A stretch of DNA of 64,000 nucleotides, taken from Synechococcus sp. AG-670-F04 (GTDB lineage: Bacteria; Cyanobacteriota; Cyanobacteriia; PCC-6307; Cyanobiaceae). Below, one piece after another: positions 24,021 through 34,610 of the stretch. Where the stretch lies: positions 1 through 64,000 of the forward strand of contig QCSN01000008.1 in the NCBI GenBank assembly GCA_003211515.1. Direction: 5' to 3'. The number at the start of each line of letters is the position of its first letter. The stretch's first letter is position 1. The position numbers were made by a program, and so were the translations under genes. The notes beneath the pieces were generated by a model. The model searched no databases. It was not told the DNA's origin and worked only from the letters and a program-made list of their open reading frames with translations.

Positions 24021-25016
24021 ATGAACTCACCCAACGCTTTGAAGGCACTTGCTTCCCTCGCTTGTCTCTCTGCCAGCATGACGATGACGTCGTGCTCTGG
24101 AGGCGAAGAACAAGCCACCAGCAAGCTCTCCGGCGCTGGCGCCTCCTTTCCAGCCGCGATCTATCAGCGCTGGTTCCAGGAACTGAATAATGAAGGGATC
24201 ACCGTTAATTATCAATCGATTGGATCGGGTGCAGGGATTCGACAATTCACCGCAGAAACGGTTGATTTCGGAGCTTCCGACAAACCAATGAAAGACGAAG
24301 AGATCGCCAAAATCAGCCGTGGCGTTCTTCAAATTCCAATGACAGCTGGAGCCATTGCTGTGGCTTACAACCTCGACGGCTGTGATCTGAAACTAAACCA
24401 GGAACAACTCGCGAACATTTTCCTTGGAAAGATCAAGAACTTCAGTGAATTGGGATGTTCTGATCAGGCGATCACAGTCGTTCATCGCTCGGATGGATCC
24501 GGCACCACCTATAACTTCACCAAACATCTCTCGGCAATCAACAACACCTGGAAGAACGACATTGGAGCCGACAAAACAGTCAATTGGCCGACAGGTGTCG
24601 GCTCCAAAGGCAATGAAGGAGTCTCGGCCCAGTTGAATCAAATCACAGGTGGAATTGGTTACGTTGAGTCAGCTTATGTGAAAGGTCAATTACAAGCTGC
24701 AGCCGTCACCAATGCCTCTGGCGAATCGGTCAAGCCAACACAAGAAAGTGAAAGCAAAGCGCTTGGTTCTATTGATATCGGACCAAATTTAATCGGAGGA
24801 AACCCAAATCCAGACAGGGGATATCCGATCGTGACCTTCACATGGATCCTGGCCTATGAGACCGGAAATGGTGACAGAGCAAGCGCATTGAAGAAAACAT
24901 TCGAATATATGCTTTCCAACGAATCCCAATCCAAAGCTCCAGGCCTTGGCTATGTGAGCCTGCCCGAAAGTGTGATTACTCAATCCTTGGCAGCTGTTCA
25001 GAAGATCGGCGAGTAG
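24021..25016 (+). CDS. pstS: phosphate ABC transporter substrate-binding protein
   Basis: The 331-residue periplasmic protein has an N-terminal signal with a cysteine (TMTSCSGGEE) that could be lipidated. Phosphate-loop motifs are visible: GAGASFPAAIYQ, GSGAGIRQF, DFGASDKPM and HRSDGSGTTYNF. Length is normal. No pstC, pstA or pstB is adjacent, so this is an orphan copy; marine Synechococcus commonly carry several. The 92-bp upstream gap is AT-rich, but I find no convincing Pho box. Coding composition is slightly AT-richer than the genes on its left. A strong bidirectional terminator follows. Confidence 0.94.
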   Translation: MNSPNALKALASLACLSASMTMTSCSGGEEQATSKLSGAGASFPAAIYQRWFQELNNEGITVNYQSIGSGAGIRQFTAETVDFGASDKPMKDEEIAKISRGVLQIPMTAGAIAVAYNLDGCDLKLNQEQLANIFLGKIKNFSELGCSDQAITVVHRSDGSGTTYNFTKHLSAINNTWKNDIGADKTVNWPTGVGSKGNEGVSAQLNQITGGIGYVESAYVKGQLQAAAVTNASGESVKPTQESESKALGSIDIGPNLIGGNPNPDRGYPIVTFTWILAYETGNGDRASALKKTFEYMLSNESQSKAPGLGYVSLPESVITQSLAAVQKIGE

Positions 25017-25045
25017 TCGTTCGGATCACCCAGAACCATCAACAA

Positions 25046-25073
25046 AACAAGGGGGGCCTAGGCCCCCCTTGTT
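25046..25073. terminator. perfect palindromic bidirectional terminator
   Basis: A perfect inverted repeat spans 25046-25073 with arms of 13 bp around a TA centre. Each arm has AACAA, six Gs and CC, or the complement. It lies between convergent pstS and dnaK, 30 bp after the pstS stop and 23 bp after the dnaK stop in the other direction. Confidence 0.85.
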
Positions 25074-25095
25074 CATGAAATTCAGTCGCCAGACC

Positions 25096-27021
25096 TCACT
25101 TGGTTTCGGTGAATTCTGCGTCGATCACATCATCAGCTGATCCATCGGACGTTCCGTTTGCACCAGCAGAAGACGCACCCGCATCAGAATCGCCTCCAGG
25201 CGCCGCAGCACCTTCAGCACCGGCCTGCTGATAAACGGAGGCACCCACGGTGTAAAGCTCCTGCTGGAGCTCTTCCAAGAGGGTCTTCATCGCGTCGTAG
25301 TCCTCTTTCTCAGTGGCTTCCTTCAACTTGAGACGCTTCTCCTCAAGCTTTGCCTTCGCATCGGCATCCACCTTATCGCCCAGCTCGCCCATCTGCTTTT
25401 CAGCTTGATAAACGAGGGTTTCGGCCTGATTCTTCAGGTCGATGCGCTCACGCTTCTCCTTGTCGGCGCTTGCATTGGCTTCAGCATCCTTCACCATTTT
25501 GTCGACTTCGGTATCCGACAGGGTGGAGGCCCCGGTGATTGAGATGGACTGCTCCTTACCACTGCCCTTGTCTTTGGCGGTGACACTGAGAATGCCGTTG
25601 GCATCGATATCGAAGGTCACTTCAATCTGAGGCACACCACGCGGCGCCGGAGGAATGCCATCCAGCCGGAAGGTTCCGAGACTCTTGTTATCGGAAGCCA
25701 TTTCGCGCTCGCCCTGAAGCACGTGGATCTCCACATTGGTCTGGCCATCCACTGCGGTGGAGTAGGTCTCCGACTTTTTGGTCGGAACTGTGGTGTTCCT
25801 GGAAATCATCTTGGTCATCACTCCGCCAAGCGTCTCAACACCCAGCGATAGAGGCGTGACATCCAACAACAGGATGTCCTTCACCTCACCGGCAAGAACA
25901 CCACCCTGGATGGCGGCACCAACGGCAACCACTTCGTCGGGATTGACGGTCTGGTTGGGATCTTTGCCGGTGATGCGCTTGACCAGCTCCAGCACGGCCG
26001 GGATGCGGGTGGAACCACCCACCATCACGATTTCATCCAGCTCAGACGAGGAGAGCTTGGCGTCCTTAAGCGCCTGCTCCACAGGCATGGCGCAGCGATC
26101 GATCAGCTTGGCGGCCAGTTCCTCGAACTTGGCCCGGGTGAGTGTGAGGTCCAGGTGCTTGGGACCCTCAGGGGTTGCCGTGATGAACGGCAGGTTGATC
26201 TCGCTCTGGGTGGCATTGGACAGTTCAACCTTGGCCTTCTCGGCAGCTTCGGTCAGACGTTGCAGAGCCTGCTTGTCCTGACGCAGGTCGATACCTTCGT
26301 TCGACTTGAAAGTCTCTGCCAGGTGGTCGACGATCACTTTGTCGAAGTCGTCGCCGCCGAGGTGGGTGTCACCGGCGGTTGAGAGCACCTCAAATACGCC
26401 GTCACCGACTTCCAGAACGGAGACGTCAAACGTGCCACCACCCAGGTCGAAAACCAGAATTCGCTCGTTGCTCTTTTTATCGAGGCCGTAGGCAAGAGCT
26501 GCAGCCGTTGGCTCGTTGATGATCCTCAGAACCTCCAGGCCGGCAATCTTGCCGGCGTCCTTGGTGGCCTGGCGCTGGGAATCGTTGAAATAAGCAGGAA
26601 CGGTGATCACCGCCTGGGTGACGGTCTCGCCGAGGTACTTGCCGGCATCTTCCGCCAGCTTTCGGAGTACCTGCGCAGACACCTCCTCGGGTGCGAACTG
26701 CTTGTCGAGAACCGGACACTTCACCTTGACGTTGGAGCCGGCCTTCTCAACGCCGTAACTCACTTCCTTCGATTCCTCGTTCACCTCGTCAACACGACGT
26801 CCGATGAAACGCTTGACGGAATAAAAAGTGTTGTCAGGGTTCATGACCGCCTGGCGTTTGGCGATCTGACCAACAAGCTGGTCCTGATTTTTTGTGTAAG
26901 CGACCACTGAGGGCGTGGTGCGGAAGCCCTCGGCGTTGGCGATGACGGTGGGCTTGCCACCCTCCATCACGGAAACGCAGCTGTTCGTGGTGCCAAGGTC
27001 AATACCGACAACTTTGCCCAT
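25096..27021 (-). CDS. dnaK: molecular chaperone DnaK (Hsp70)
   Basis: The 641-residue chaperone begins [18 protein letters not shown], the ATPase phosphate-1 motif. Further family motifs are [36 protein letters not shown], and [10 protein letters not shown] at the adenosine site. The substrate-binding domain and a Gly/Ser/Ala-rich tail ending [10 protein letters not shown] follow. The frame continues 16 codons upstream, but ATG 27021 has AGGAGG about 8 nt before it, so it is chosen. No CIRCE element is visible upstream. It is divergent from aroE. Cyanobacteria have several dnaK paralogues; the EF-tail suggests a DnaK2-like housekeeping copy, which is inference. Confidence 0.96.
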   Translation of the reverse strand: MGKVVGIDLGTTNSCVSVMEGGKPTVIANAEGFRTTPSVVAYTKNQDQLVGQIAKRQAVMNPDNTFYSVKRFIGRRVDEVNEESKEVSYGVEKAGSNVKVKCPVLDKQFAPEEVSAQVLRKLAEDAGKYLGETVTQAVITVPAYFNDSQRQATKDAGKIAGLEVLRIINEPTAAALAYGLDKKSNERILVFDLGGGTFDVSVLEVGDGVFEVLSTAGDTHLGGDDFDKVIVDHLAETFKSNEGIDLRQDKQALQRLTEAAEKAKVELSNATQSEINLPFITATPEGPKHLDLTLTRAKFEELAAKLIDRCAMPVEQALKDAKLSSSELDEIVMVGGSTRIPAVLELVKRITGKDPNQTVNPDEVVAVGAAIQGGVLAGEVKDILLLDVTPLSLGVETLGGVMTKMISRNTTVPTKKSETYSTAVDGQTNVEIHVLQGEREMASDNKSLGTFRLDGIPPAPRGVPQIEVTFDIDANGILSVTAKDKGSGKEQSISITGASTLSDTEVDKMVKDAEANASADKEKRERIDLKNQAETLVYQAEKQMGELGDKVDADAKAKLEEKRLKLKEATEKEDYDAMKTLLEELQQELYTVGASVYQQAGAEGAAAPGGDSDAGASSAGANGTSDGSADDVIDAEFTETK

Positions 27022-27137
27022 CTGTGCCCACCTCCTGAAGGAACGTCTCTGAACGACGTCATCCTCCACAGGAGAGCAGGGGAACGGCGAGGTGGGGTTC
27101 CCGAACAGGCAGGCTGGACGGGCGATCCGGCGACGCC

Positions 27138-28007
27138 ATGATCAACGGCAGCACTATCCTCTTGGGCCTGCTCGGCAATCCGGTCCGCCATTCGCTGTCA
27201 CCAGCGATGCAGAACGCCGCTCTCGAAGCGATGGCGATGAACTGGTCGTACCTCACACTCCCCTGTGAGAGCAATGCTCTGGCTGATGTTCTGTCAGGAC
27301 TCCACGCCGTGGGCTGTCGCGGCCTGAATGTGACCATCCCCCACAAACAATCCGTCGCGGCCCTCTGCAGGGAATTGACGCCGCTGGCGAAGCGCCTCGG
27401 TGCCGTGAATACCTTGATTCCACTGGAATCGGACGGATGGCGAGGCACCAACACCGATGTGGAAGGATTTCTTGCTCCTCTCGGCGATCGAAACCGATGG
27501 ACTGGTCGCCGGGCCATGGTGCTCGGCTGTGGTGGATCAGCTCGAGCGGTTGTCGCAGGTCTTCAAACCCTGAATCTTGAGGAAATCACGGTGGTGGGAC
27601 GGCGATCCGAAACCTTGGATCCTTTCTTGCGGGATCTCTCGTCAGACCAAGCACCTTTGCAGGGATGCCTAGACGATGACGCCGTGCTCGCAGGAAAAGT
27701 CGGCGGGATGGATCTGGTGGTCAACACCACGCCCGTGGGCATGGCCCAGCATGGTGAGGCGGGTGCCATGCCTCTGAATCAAACGATTTGGCCGTTGCTT
27801 CCCGCATCAACCACCCTCTACGACCTGATCTACATCCCACGCCCAACCCCATGGTTGGCATGGGGTGCCAAGCGAAACCTCACCTGCATCGATGGCCTTG
27901 AAATGTTGGTCCAACAGGGTGCGGCCTCGCTCAGGTTATGGAGCGGCCGCGACGATGTCCCCGTTTCCGTTATGCGCTCGGCAGCTGAAACGGCTTTAAA
28001 GCCTTAG
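27138..28007 (+). CDS. aroE: shikimate dehydrogenase
   Basis: The 289-residue enzyme reduces 3-dehydroshikimate with NADPH. The substrate site shows [13 protein letters not shown] and NVTIPHKQ, the latter carrying the catalytic lysine. The NADP fold has [12 protein letters not shown] and GRRSETL with arginines for the 2'-phosphate. Late motifs NTTPVGM and LEMLVQQGA are present. The start ATG is 116 bp from the dnaK start, divergent. The Tic20-like gene follows 5 bp after the stop, so they are probably co-transcribed. Confidence 0.95.
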   Translation: MINGSTILLGLLGNPVRHSLSPAMQNAALEAMAMNWSYLTLPCESNALADVLSGLHAVGCRGLNVTIPHKQSVAALCRELTPLAKRLGAVNTLIPLESDGWRGTNTDVEGFLAPLGDRNRWTGRRAMVLGCGGSARAVVAGLQTLNLEEITVVGRRSETLDPFLRDLSSDQAPLQGCLDDDAVLAGKVGGMDLVVNTTPVGMAQHGEAGAMPLNQTIWPLLPASTTLYDLIYIPRPTPWLAWGAKRNLTCIDGLEMLVQQGAASLRLWSGRDDVPVSVMRSAAETALKP

Positions 28008-28012
28008 CGTCA

Positions 28013-28516
28013 ATGCAGTCGATCCAGATGCCTTTGGAAATCCCGGTCTGGCAGAGGCTGCTTGGTGTGCTCGTCTACCTCCTGCCCTGGAGCGATGCAA
28101 TCAAATTCGGTTTGGTGCCCGGCGGATTGTTCATCGATTATCCAATTCTTCAACTACTGATCCTGCCGGCCCAGCCCATCCTGCTGTTGCAGCAGATCGT
28201 GCCATTTGGATTCGGCTCACTGCTGCTGTTCTTTGTGCTGTTCCTGGCGGTTGTCCGCAATCCCGAGGTGCCCTACTTCCTGCGGTTCAACACCCTGCAG
28301 GCTCTCCTGACAGACATCGTGCTCGTTTTGCTGAGCTTTGCCTTCAGCATGCTGCTCAGGCCGTTGGGAGGTGGAACGCTTCTGATCGGGACCCTCGCCA
28401 GCACAGTGCTGCTGGCCGTTCTGGCGATTGTGCTGTTTGCCCTGGTGGAATGCCTACGCGGACGTGAGCCTGACCTGCCCGGCATCAGTCAAGCCGTGCG
28501 GATGCAGCTTTACTGA
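28013..28516 (+). CDS. Tic20-family (Ycf60-like) membrane protein
   Basis: The 167-residue protein has four hydrophobic segments and family landmarks VWQRLLGVLVYLLPWSDAI near the N-terminus and PYFLRFNTLQALL before helix 3. Homologues of chloroplast Tic20 are widespread in cyanobacteria with uncertain function. It starts 5 bp after aroE. The C-terminus is short and lies in the cytoplasm by the positive-inside rule. Confidence 0.85.
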   Translation: MQSIQMPLEIPVWQRLLGVLVYLLPWSDAIKFGLVPGGLFIDYPILQLLILPAQPILLLQQIVPFGFGSLLLFFVLFLAVVRNPEVPYFLRFNTLQALLTDIVLVLLSFAFSMLLRPLGGGTLLIGTLASTVLLAVLAIVLFALVECLRGREPDLPGISQAVRMQLY

Positions 28517-28552
28517 AGAGCGAAGCTGAGAACCCTCAGGAGATAAGGTGTT

Positions 28553-28587
28553 GGATCCGTCGCTCACCAAGGTGAGCCTGTCGATCC
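28553..28587 (+). promoter_or_regulatory. candidate S6(:S18) autoregulatory leader structure of rpsF
   Basis: GGATC (28553-28557) pairs with GATCC (28583-28587) as an outer stem. GCTCACC (28562-28568) pairs with GGTGAGC (28571-28577) as an inner stem, with an asymmetric internal loop between them. It ends 13 nt before the rpsF ATG. rpsF leaders in several bacteria carry a two-stem motif bound by S6:S18; the layout is similar, but identity is not proved. Confidence 0.42.
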
Positions 28588-28600
28588 TGTTGACCAGCCC

Positions 28601-28990
28601 ATGACGCTCGAGCCCTATTACGAAACCATGTACATCCTCCGCCCGGATATTCCGGAAGAGGAAGTTGAAAGTCATCTCACCAAATACCGCGACATGCTCG
28701 TGGAAACCGGTGCCGAAGTGCTGGACAACCAGATGCGCGGCAAGAGGCGGCTTGCCTATCCGATCGATAAGCACAAAGAAGGCATCTACGTTCAGCTGAG
28801 CCACAACGGTGACGGCCAGCACGTGGAAGTGCTTGAAAAAGCGATGCGTCTCAGTGAAGACGTGATCCGGTATCTGACTGTGAAACAGGAAGGTCCTCTG
28901 CCAGCTCCCCGGGTGATTCCTGGAAGCGAGCAAGCTGCAGCACAAACCCAAGAGGCTGCAACCAGTCAACCTGCCGGATCGGCGGACTGA
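28601..28990 (+). CDS. rpsF: 30S ribosomal protein S6
   Basis: The 129-residue protein starts [17 protein letters not shown] and shows the S6 core ([27 protein letters not shown], then [19 protein letters not shown]). The C-terminus is extended by about 30 residues rich in Ala, Gln and Pro, longer than the E. coli core. It binds the central domain of 16S rRNA with S18. A structured leader precedes it. A coiled-coil hypothetical gene follows. Confidence 0.95.
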   Translation: MTLEPYYETMYILRPDIPEEEVESHLTKYRDMLVETGAEVLDNQMRGKRRLAYPIDKHKEGIYVQLSHNGDGQHVEVLEKAMRLSEDVIRYLTVKQEGPLPAPRVIPGSEQAAAQTQEAATSQPAGSAD

Positions 28991-29031
28991 TCCCGCTTGT
29001 GCAGTCCATGGTCGGGCGATACCGTCCAACC

Positions 29032-29361
29032 ATGGACCTCTTTGAATCTAAACATCGAGCGCCGGAACCAGACTGGAGCACGCGAAATATTGACGTCCAG
29101 GACGTCCAAGCGCTGCGTGACAAGATCACTGAACTCGAAGAGAGGATCCAGTCGTACGAAACACTGCTTGCTGACCTACCCGAGCTTTTTGAACGCAAGT
29201 TCCAGCAGCGACTTGAACCGCTTCTTGAGCGGTATCGACTACTCGCTGAGCAGACTTCCGATCAGAACGCAGGACAACCTGCCCTGGTGAGTGGGGAGAT
29301 GGGACATGTGATCCGGTTTCCCATTCCCCGCGTGCCAACATTTCTCAGGCGTCGTGACAAC

Positions 29362-29370
<9 letters not shown>
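29032..29370 (+). CDS. hypothetical coiled-coil protein
   Basis: About 112 residues with a predicted coiled coil at roughly residues 25-75 ([27 protein letters not shown]...), then a basic tail ending [11 protein letters not shown]. The start is uncertain: GTG 28999, ATG 29008 and ATG 29032 are all in frame without a clear ribosome site. I take the last because it opens MDLFESKH. The end overlaps argG tail to tail by 9 bp. I recognise no family; it could be a scaffold or cell-envelope-associated protein. Confidence 0.6.
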
Positions 29371-30572
<1,202 letters not shown>

Positions 30573-30573
<1 letters not shown>

Positions 30574-30785
30574 CAACGGCACTCCTGATCTGAATCGACT
30601 GATTCTCCCTTCTCACGGTTCAACAACCAGCCACCCAGAAGCAAAGCAGGACTGAACACCAGCAGCAGAACCACAGGCATCGGAGCCAGCAAGGGTTCCG
30701 GATGCCAGCGTCCCCAGCTGTGCAGCCCGAAGCTGAACAACGCGGCCGCCCCCCAGCTGATCGCAAGCAGTTGTGCCTTATTCAA
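30573..30785 (-). CDS. small two-helix membrane protein upstream of argG
   Basis: A 70-residue protein with two hydrophobic segments ([16 protein letters not shown] and [18 protein letters not shown]) and an acidic C-terminus. Its TGA overlaps the argG ATG by one base (TGATG), so translation is probably coupled. No family is recognised. It is divergent from the DUF3134 gene. Confidence 0.62.
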
Positions 30786-30809
30786 GGGTTTTGAAGGAGG
30801 CTTTGAACT

Positions 30810-31091
30810 ATGATGGAGGATTGGACTGTGCCCCCGAGCATGAGCACACTCGACAGTGTCAATCCTTCTTTAACCCGCTACGGGCGCAATGATCCTGCCC
30901 CAGTGCTGCCCCTGCGTGAAGAGCCAGATCTGTTGAGCTGGCTGGAAACAAGCGGACGGCTGGTGGCCGACGAGGATTCGGGATCACCTGAAGTCAGCAC
31001 CGTCGAAGAGGAAGAACTCTCCGCACTGATGGGAGAGAAAGAGGATTACAACAACGCAGACGAACAGAACCAAGAAGAGTGGGAAGACTGA
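30810..31091 (+). CDS. DUF3134-family protein
   Basis: A 93-residue acidic protein with the conserved core RYGRNDPAPVLPLREEPDLL and SWLETSGRL seen in the cyanobacterial DUF3134 family of unknown function. The tail is very acidic (VEEEELSALMGEKEDYNNAD). ATG 30810 has AGGAGG at about 30794-30799; an in-frame ATG at 30840 is the alternative. mraY follows 33 bp downstream. Confidence 0.72.
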   Translation: MMEDWTVPPSMSTLDSVNPSLTRYGRNDPAPVLPLREEPDLLSWLETSGRLVADEDSGSPEVSTVEEEELSALMGEKEDYNNADEQNQEEWED

Positions 31092-31124
31092 GACTGAGAC
31101 TGTCGTCAATCCATTGGCCTGTGG

Positions 31125-32297
31125 ATGTCGGGCGCAGGGAGCTCACCTAGGGTCCCTGCGTCCAGCCCGTCAGACGTGACCGATCCCGCCAGTGCAGCTG
31201 CGACGAGCAAACGGTCATCCTGGTGTGACAACGGAACATTCAGTTCGACCCTGCTGATTCTGCTGGTGGTCGGAACAAGTTTTGCGTCCGACAAGTGGAT
31301 TCCGAATTCGCAGTTGAGCCTGCCGCTACTCATCGCAACGGGAGTTGCAGCGGTGGTAACTGCTGCAGGGATCCCTGGGTTAAGAGCCCTGAAAATGGGC
31401 CAAGTGATCCGCGAAGAAGGTCCACAGGCCCACCTGAAAAAAACCGGGACTCCCACGATGGGAGGGCTGCTGGTTGTTCCCGTTGGAGCCGTGGTCGGAA
31501 GCCTGGTGAGCAGCGAAGGTGAAGCCGCTCTGCGTCTGCTCAGTGTGGCTGGAATCAGCCTGGCTTACATGCTGATCGGTGGCTTCGACGATTGGCGCAG
31601 CTTGACCAAGCACACAAACACCGGTCTGACACCGCGCGGCAAGTTAGTGCTGCAAACGGCGGCAGCTGTGCTGTTCTTGGCCGTTGCTGCGTCCCAAGGC
31701 TGGATTCCAGAACTGGTGTCGCTTCCCTTCGGATGGGAGCTGCCCTTAGGGGCGCTGATCTGGCCTCTTGGTTTGTTTGTGTTTCTGGCCGAAAGCAACG
31801 CCACCAATCTCACCGATGGTCTGGATGGTTTGGCCAGTGGGTGCGGAGCACTTGTGTTTACCGGGCTTGCCCTGCAACTGATGCTACGGGGCAACAGCGG
31901 TGATCCGGCCTTGGCCGGTTTCTGCATGGCGATGGCTGGAGCCTGGCTGGGTTTCCTGATGCACAACCGCAATCCAGCCCGTGCCTTCATGGGAGATACG
32001 GGCTCCCTGGCCATGGGTGCAGCATTGACGGGAGTTGCCCTGATCTCAGACAGTCTCTGGGCGCTGCTTGTGATGGGAGGCGTGTTTCTGGCCGAATCCC
32101 TCTCCGTCATCATCCAGGTGTGGGTGTTCAAGGCCACAAAAGGACCTGATGGTGTGGGGCGACGGGTATTTCGGATGGCCCCATTGCACCACCATTTCGA
32201 GTTAGGAGGGACAAGCGAAAGCAGCGTGGTGCCATGCTTTTGGCTCGTGACCATGGCCCTTGTTGTGATCGGCTTGATTCTGAGACCAATCAACTAA
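31125..32297 (+). CDS. mraY: phospho-N-acetylmuramoyl-pentapeptide transferase
   Basis: The 390-residue membrane enzyme makes lipid I from UDP-MurNAc-pentapeptide and undecaprenyl phosphate. About ten hydrophobic segments are visible with catalytic motifs [18 protein letters not shown] (the Asp-Asp pair), [12 protein letters not shown], and [10 protein letters not shown]. An N-terminal stretch of about 30 Ser/Ala/Pro-rich residues before the first helix is longer than usual, so the true start could be downstream. No other cell-wall genes are adjacent. Confidence 0.94.
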   Translation: MSGAGSSPRVPASSPSDVTDPASAAATSKRSSWCDNGTFSSTLLILLVVGTSFASDKWIPNSQLSLPLLIATGVAAVVTAAGIPGLRALKMGQVIREEGPQAHLKKTGTPTMGGLLVVPVGAVVGSLVSSEGEAALRLLSVAGISLAYMLIGGFDDWRSLTKHTNTGLTPRGKLVLQTAAAVLFLAVAASQGWIPELVSLPFGWELPLGALIWPLGLFVFLAESNATNLTDGLDGLASGCGALVFTGLALQLMLRGNSGDPALAGFCMAMAGAWLGFLMHNRNPARAFMGDTGSLAMGAALTGVALISDSLWALLVMGGVFLAESLSVIIQVWVFKATKGPDGVGRRVFRMAPLHHHFELGGTSESSVVPCFWLVTMALVVIGLILRPIN

Positions 32298-32317
32298 ACA
32301 AATGATCAACAAATGAT
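32297..32317 (+). repeat. short tandem direct repeat
   Basis: AACAAATGAT occurs at 32297-32306 and again at 32308-32317 (11-bp period), right at the end of mraY. Two copies only; no function can be assigned. Confidence 0.35.
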
Positions 32318-32494
32318 GTTTTTGCGTAACAGCACATACAGCAATCAATACATTAGATCCGCTACAAAAAAGATCAAGCAGTTTCTAAACTAAAACATAA
32401 TTAAAGACAGTTTGATTAAAATAACAATGCTTGCACCATCGCACTCATGCACAATAATCTGAAAATATCAGTATTCTCAATCAATTGTTAACGA

Positions 32495-32755
32495 ATGACT
32501 TACTTCACATGGCGAGAATCTGGTTTAACGGCAGATTGCTCAAGCCTCGAAGCGATGGCGTCACGTTTTGAGGAATCAGCACGCCTGATGCGCCGTATGG
32601 CTGAGGAGGGCTTCGTCATGCAAAAAAACGGAAAAGAACAGCGCATCACCCATCCAGATCCAGCAACGTTCCAGGCCTGGGGATTTATCAGCGAGGAATC
32701 TCCTGTGCGTCAACTGAATCTCATCCCTGATCAACACGACAACAACAAAGATTAA
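32495..32755 (+). CDS. hypothetical protein (86 aa)
   Basis: The 86-residue protein (MTYFTWRESGLTADCSSLEA...) has a helical middle (MASRFEESARLMRRMAEEGFVM) and a patch reading FQAWGFISEESPVRQL. The preceding 197-bp AT-rich gap has no other ORF. It resembles small picocyanobacterial hypothetical proteins, but I cannot name a family. Codon use is ordinary for the genome although the flanks are AT-rich. Confidence 0.55.
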   Translation: MTYFTWRESGLTADCSSLEAMASRFEESARLMRRMAEEGFVMQKNGKEQRITHPDPATFQAWGFISEESPVRQLNLIPDQHDNNKD

Positions 32756-33059
32756 AAAGAAACCATAAAAATACTCCTCCATGAAAATCTTTCATTTAAT
32801 TAAATAGACAAGAGACGTACATCTAGCCTAGATCGACTTAACCCCATCCTCAAGATCAGATCATCAGAAGCAAAAAATATTTGAAATCAAAACTAATCAA
32901 TTCCATCAACTTTCCACCCTACCTGACACCACACCAACAGCGCACAATAGAAATCTAGTTTCAAAAGAAAGTCTTCGTTCGCGCGAAAGATCTGATTTCC
33001 AATCAGAAGATTGTTGTCATCCTTAAACTGGACATCGCAGCAAGCCAAGGAATCCGTTG
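32756..33059. other. AT-rich intergenic stretch
   Basis: I see no ORF longer than a few dozen codons and no strong hairpin. It should hold the promoter of the small membrane ORF and purT. An ACTTTCCACCC at about 32909 is the only motif-like feature and has no clear meaning. Confidence 0.3.
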
Positions 33060-33215
33060 ATGCTTCATTGGATCGAACAACAACTGGCAGCCGCTGCAAC
33101 GAATCCGGATCGGATCCTCAAGTGGGTTCTGATTTACTTCGCCGCCTCGTCCCTGGCCTTCGTCGCCGTGTGGTTGATCGGCTACGCAAGGAGCAACATG
33201 AAGACACAGGACTAA
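33060..33215 (+). CDS. small single-helix membrane protein upstream of purT
   Basis: A 51-residue ORF: an amphipathic N-terminus (MLHWIEQQLAAAATNPDRIL), one hydrophobic helix (WVLIYFAASSLAFVAVWLIG) and a basic tail (YARSNMKTQD). The stop is 7 bp before the purT ATG, and GC-rich codon use contrasts with the AT-rich DNA before it. No family is recognised. Confidence 0.5.
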   Translation: MLHWIEQQLAAAATNPDRILKWVLIYFAASSLAFVAVWLIGYARSNMKTQD

Positions 33216-33222
33216 ACCACAG

Positions 33223-34389
33223 ATGAGCCACTTTCCCCGCACCGTTCTGCTGCTGGGCAGCGGCGAACTCGGGAAGGAGGTGGCCATCTCAGCTCAGCGC
33301 TTGGGGTGTCGCGTCATCGCCTGCGACCGATACGCCGGCGCGCCCGCCATGCAGGTGGCCGATGCATCGGAGGTTTTTCCGATGACCGATCCCGAAGAAC
33401 TGCTTGCAGTGGTGCGCAAACATCGCCCCGATGTGGTGATTCCTGAAATCGAAGCGCTGGCGGTCGCTGCCCTCGCGGAATTGGAACAGGAGGGAATCCG
33501 GGTGATTCCCACCGCCCGTGCCACAGCGGTGACGATGAACCGCGATCAGATCCGCGATCTCGCTTCAATCGAGCTCCAGCTACGAACAGCCCGCTTCGCT
33601 TACGCCGCCAGTGGAGAGGAACTGAAGCAAGTGGCCGAACCGCTGGGCTGGCCGGTTGTCGTGAAACCGGTGATGAGCTCCTCTGGAAAAGGACAAAGTG
33701 TTGTGCACGCTGCTGCTGATCTTGAGGCGGCCTGGTGCGCAGCCATCGACGGAGCACGAGGCACATCCAACCGGGTGATCGTGGAGGAATTTTTGAAATT
33801 CGATCTGGAGATCACACTGCTCACCATCCGGCAAGGCAATGGCCAAACCCTGTTCTGTGCTCCGATTGGCCATGAGCAGGTCGGCGGTGATTACCAATGC
33901 AGCTGGCAGCCCGCCCACCTCAGCGAACGGCAGCTGAAGCAGGCGCAAGAAATGGCCAAAACGGTGACCGACAACCTTGGTGGTGCCGGACTTTTCGGGG
34001 TTGAATTCTTTCTCTGCGGCGATGAGGTGATCTTCTCGGAACTCTCACCCCGCCCCCATGACACAGGTCTCGTCACCTTGATCAGTCAGAACATGAGCGA
34101 ATTCGAGCTGCATCTGCGAGCTGTTCTGGATTTACCCATCCCTGAAATCACCACAAACAAGCCAGCCGCAAGCCGCGTCATCCTTGCTAGCAGACAGCTG
34201 GACAACGTGACCTACGAAGGTGTTAGCGATGCCTTGAACGAAGCAGAAACACAAGTGCTGTTGTTTGGGAAACCCACGGCACGGCCGGGACGGCGAATGG
34301 GAGTTGCATTGGCCTGCGGCAGTGATCTTTCAGAAGCGAGAGGCAAAGCCGATCGTGCCGCTGCCCGCATCAAAGTTTCACCAAAGTGA
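33223..34389 (+). CDS. purT: formate-dependent phosphoribosylglycinamide formyltransferase 2
   Basis: The 388-residue ATP-grasp enzyme formylates GAR directly from formate and ATP, bypassing folate. The N-terminal fold shows LLLGSGELGKEVAI, followed by ATP-grasp features VVKPVMSSSGKGQSV and VEFFLCGDEVIFSELSPRPHDTG with metal ligands. Length is normal. It lies just behind a 51-residue membrane ORF. PurU, which makes formate, is encoded 11 kb to the left. Confidence 0.96.
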   Translation: MSHFPRTVLLLGSGELGKEVAISAQRLGCRVIACDRYAGAPAMQVADASEVFPMTDPEELLAVVRKHRPDVVIPEIEALAVAALAELEQEGIRVIPTARATAVTMNRDQIRDLASIELQLRTARFAYAASGEELKQVAEPLGWPVVVKPVMSSSGKGQSVVHAAADLEAAWCAAIDGARGTSNRVIVEEFLKFDLEITLLTIRQGNGQTLFCAPIGHEQVGGDYQCSWQPAHLSERQLKQAQEMAKTVTDNLGGAGLFGVEFFLCGDEVIFSELSPRPHDTGLVTLISQNMSEFELHLRAVLDLPIPEITTNKPAASRVILASRQLDNVTYEGVSDALNEAETQVLLFGKPTARPGRRMGVALACGSDLSEARGKADRAAARIKVSPK

Positions 34390-34610
34390 CCAAGTCGCAA
34401 CACCTAAGATCACAACGAAAACACTGCATCTTCGCAGCCCATTCTCCTTTGAAAATAAATGCATGGACTGCATCCCCCTTGCTCGCAGACCATCCATAAA
34501 TTGATCAAGCGTCTGTGAATATCAAAGAATCACCGAACTACACCAAATAAAATCAAGACAACAATCAAGTTGAGAATCTATTCAACAATCAATTGAAGTA
34601 AAGCTGGCGA
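34390..34610. other. AT-rich gap between convergent purT and sucrose synthase genes
   Basis: The 221 bp contain no supported ORF and no strong terminator hairpin. Composition is AT-rich. Confidence 0.3.

Noticed and set aside
25017-25095. Candidate CIRCE or Pho box near dnaK and pstS
   Set aside because: No TTAGCACTC-type inverted repeat or 8-bp Pho direct repeats could be found by eye.
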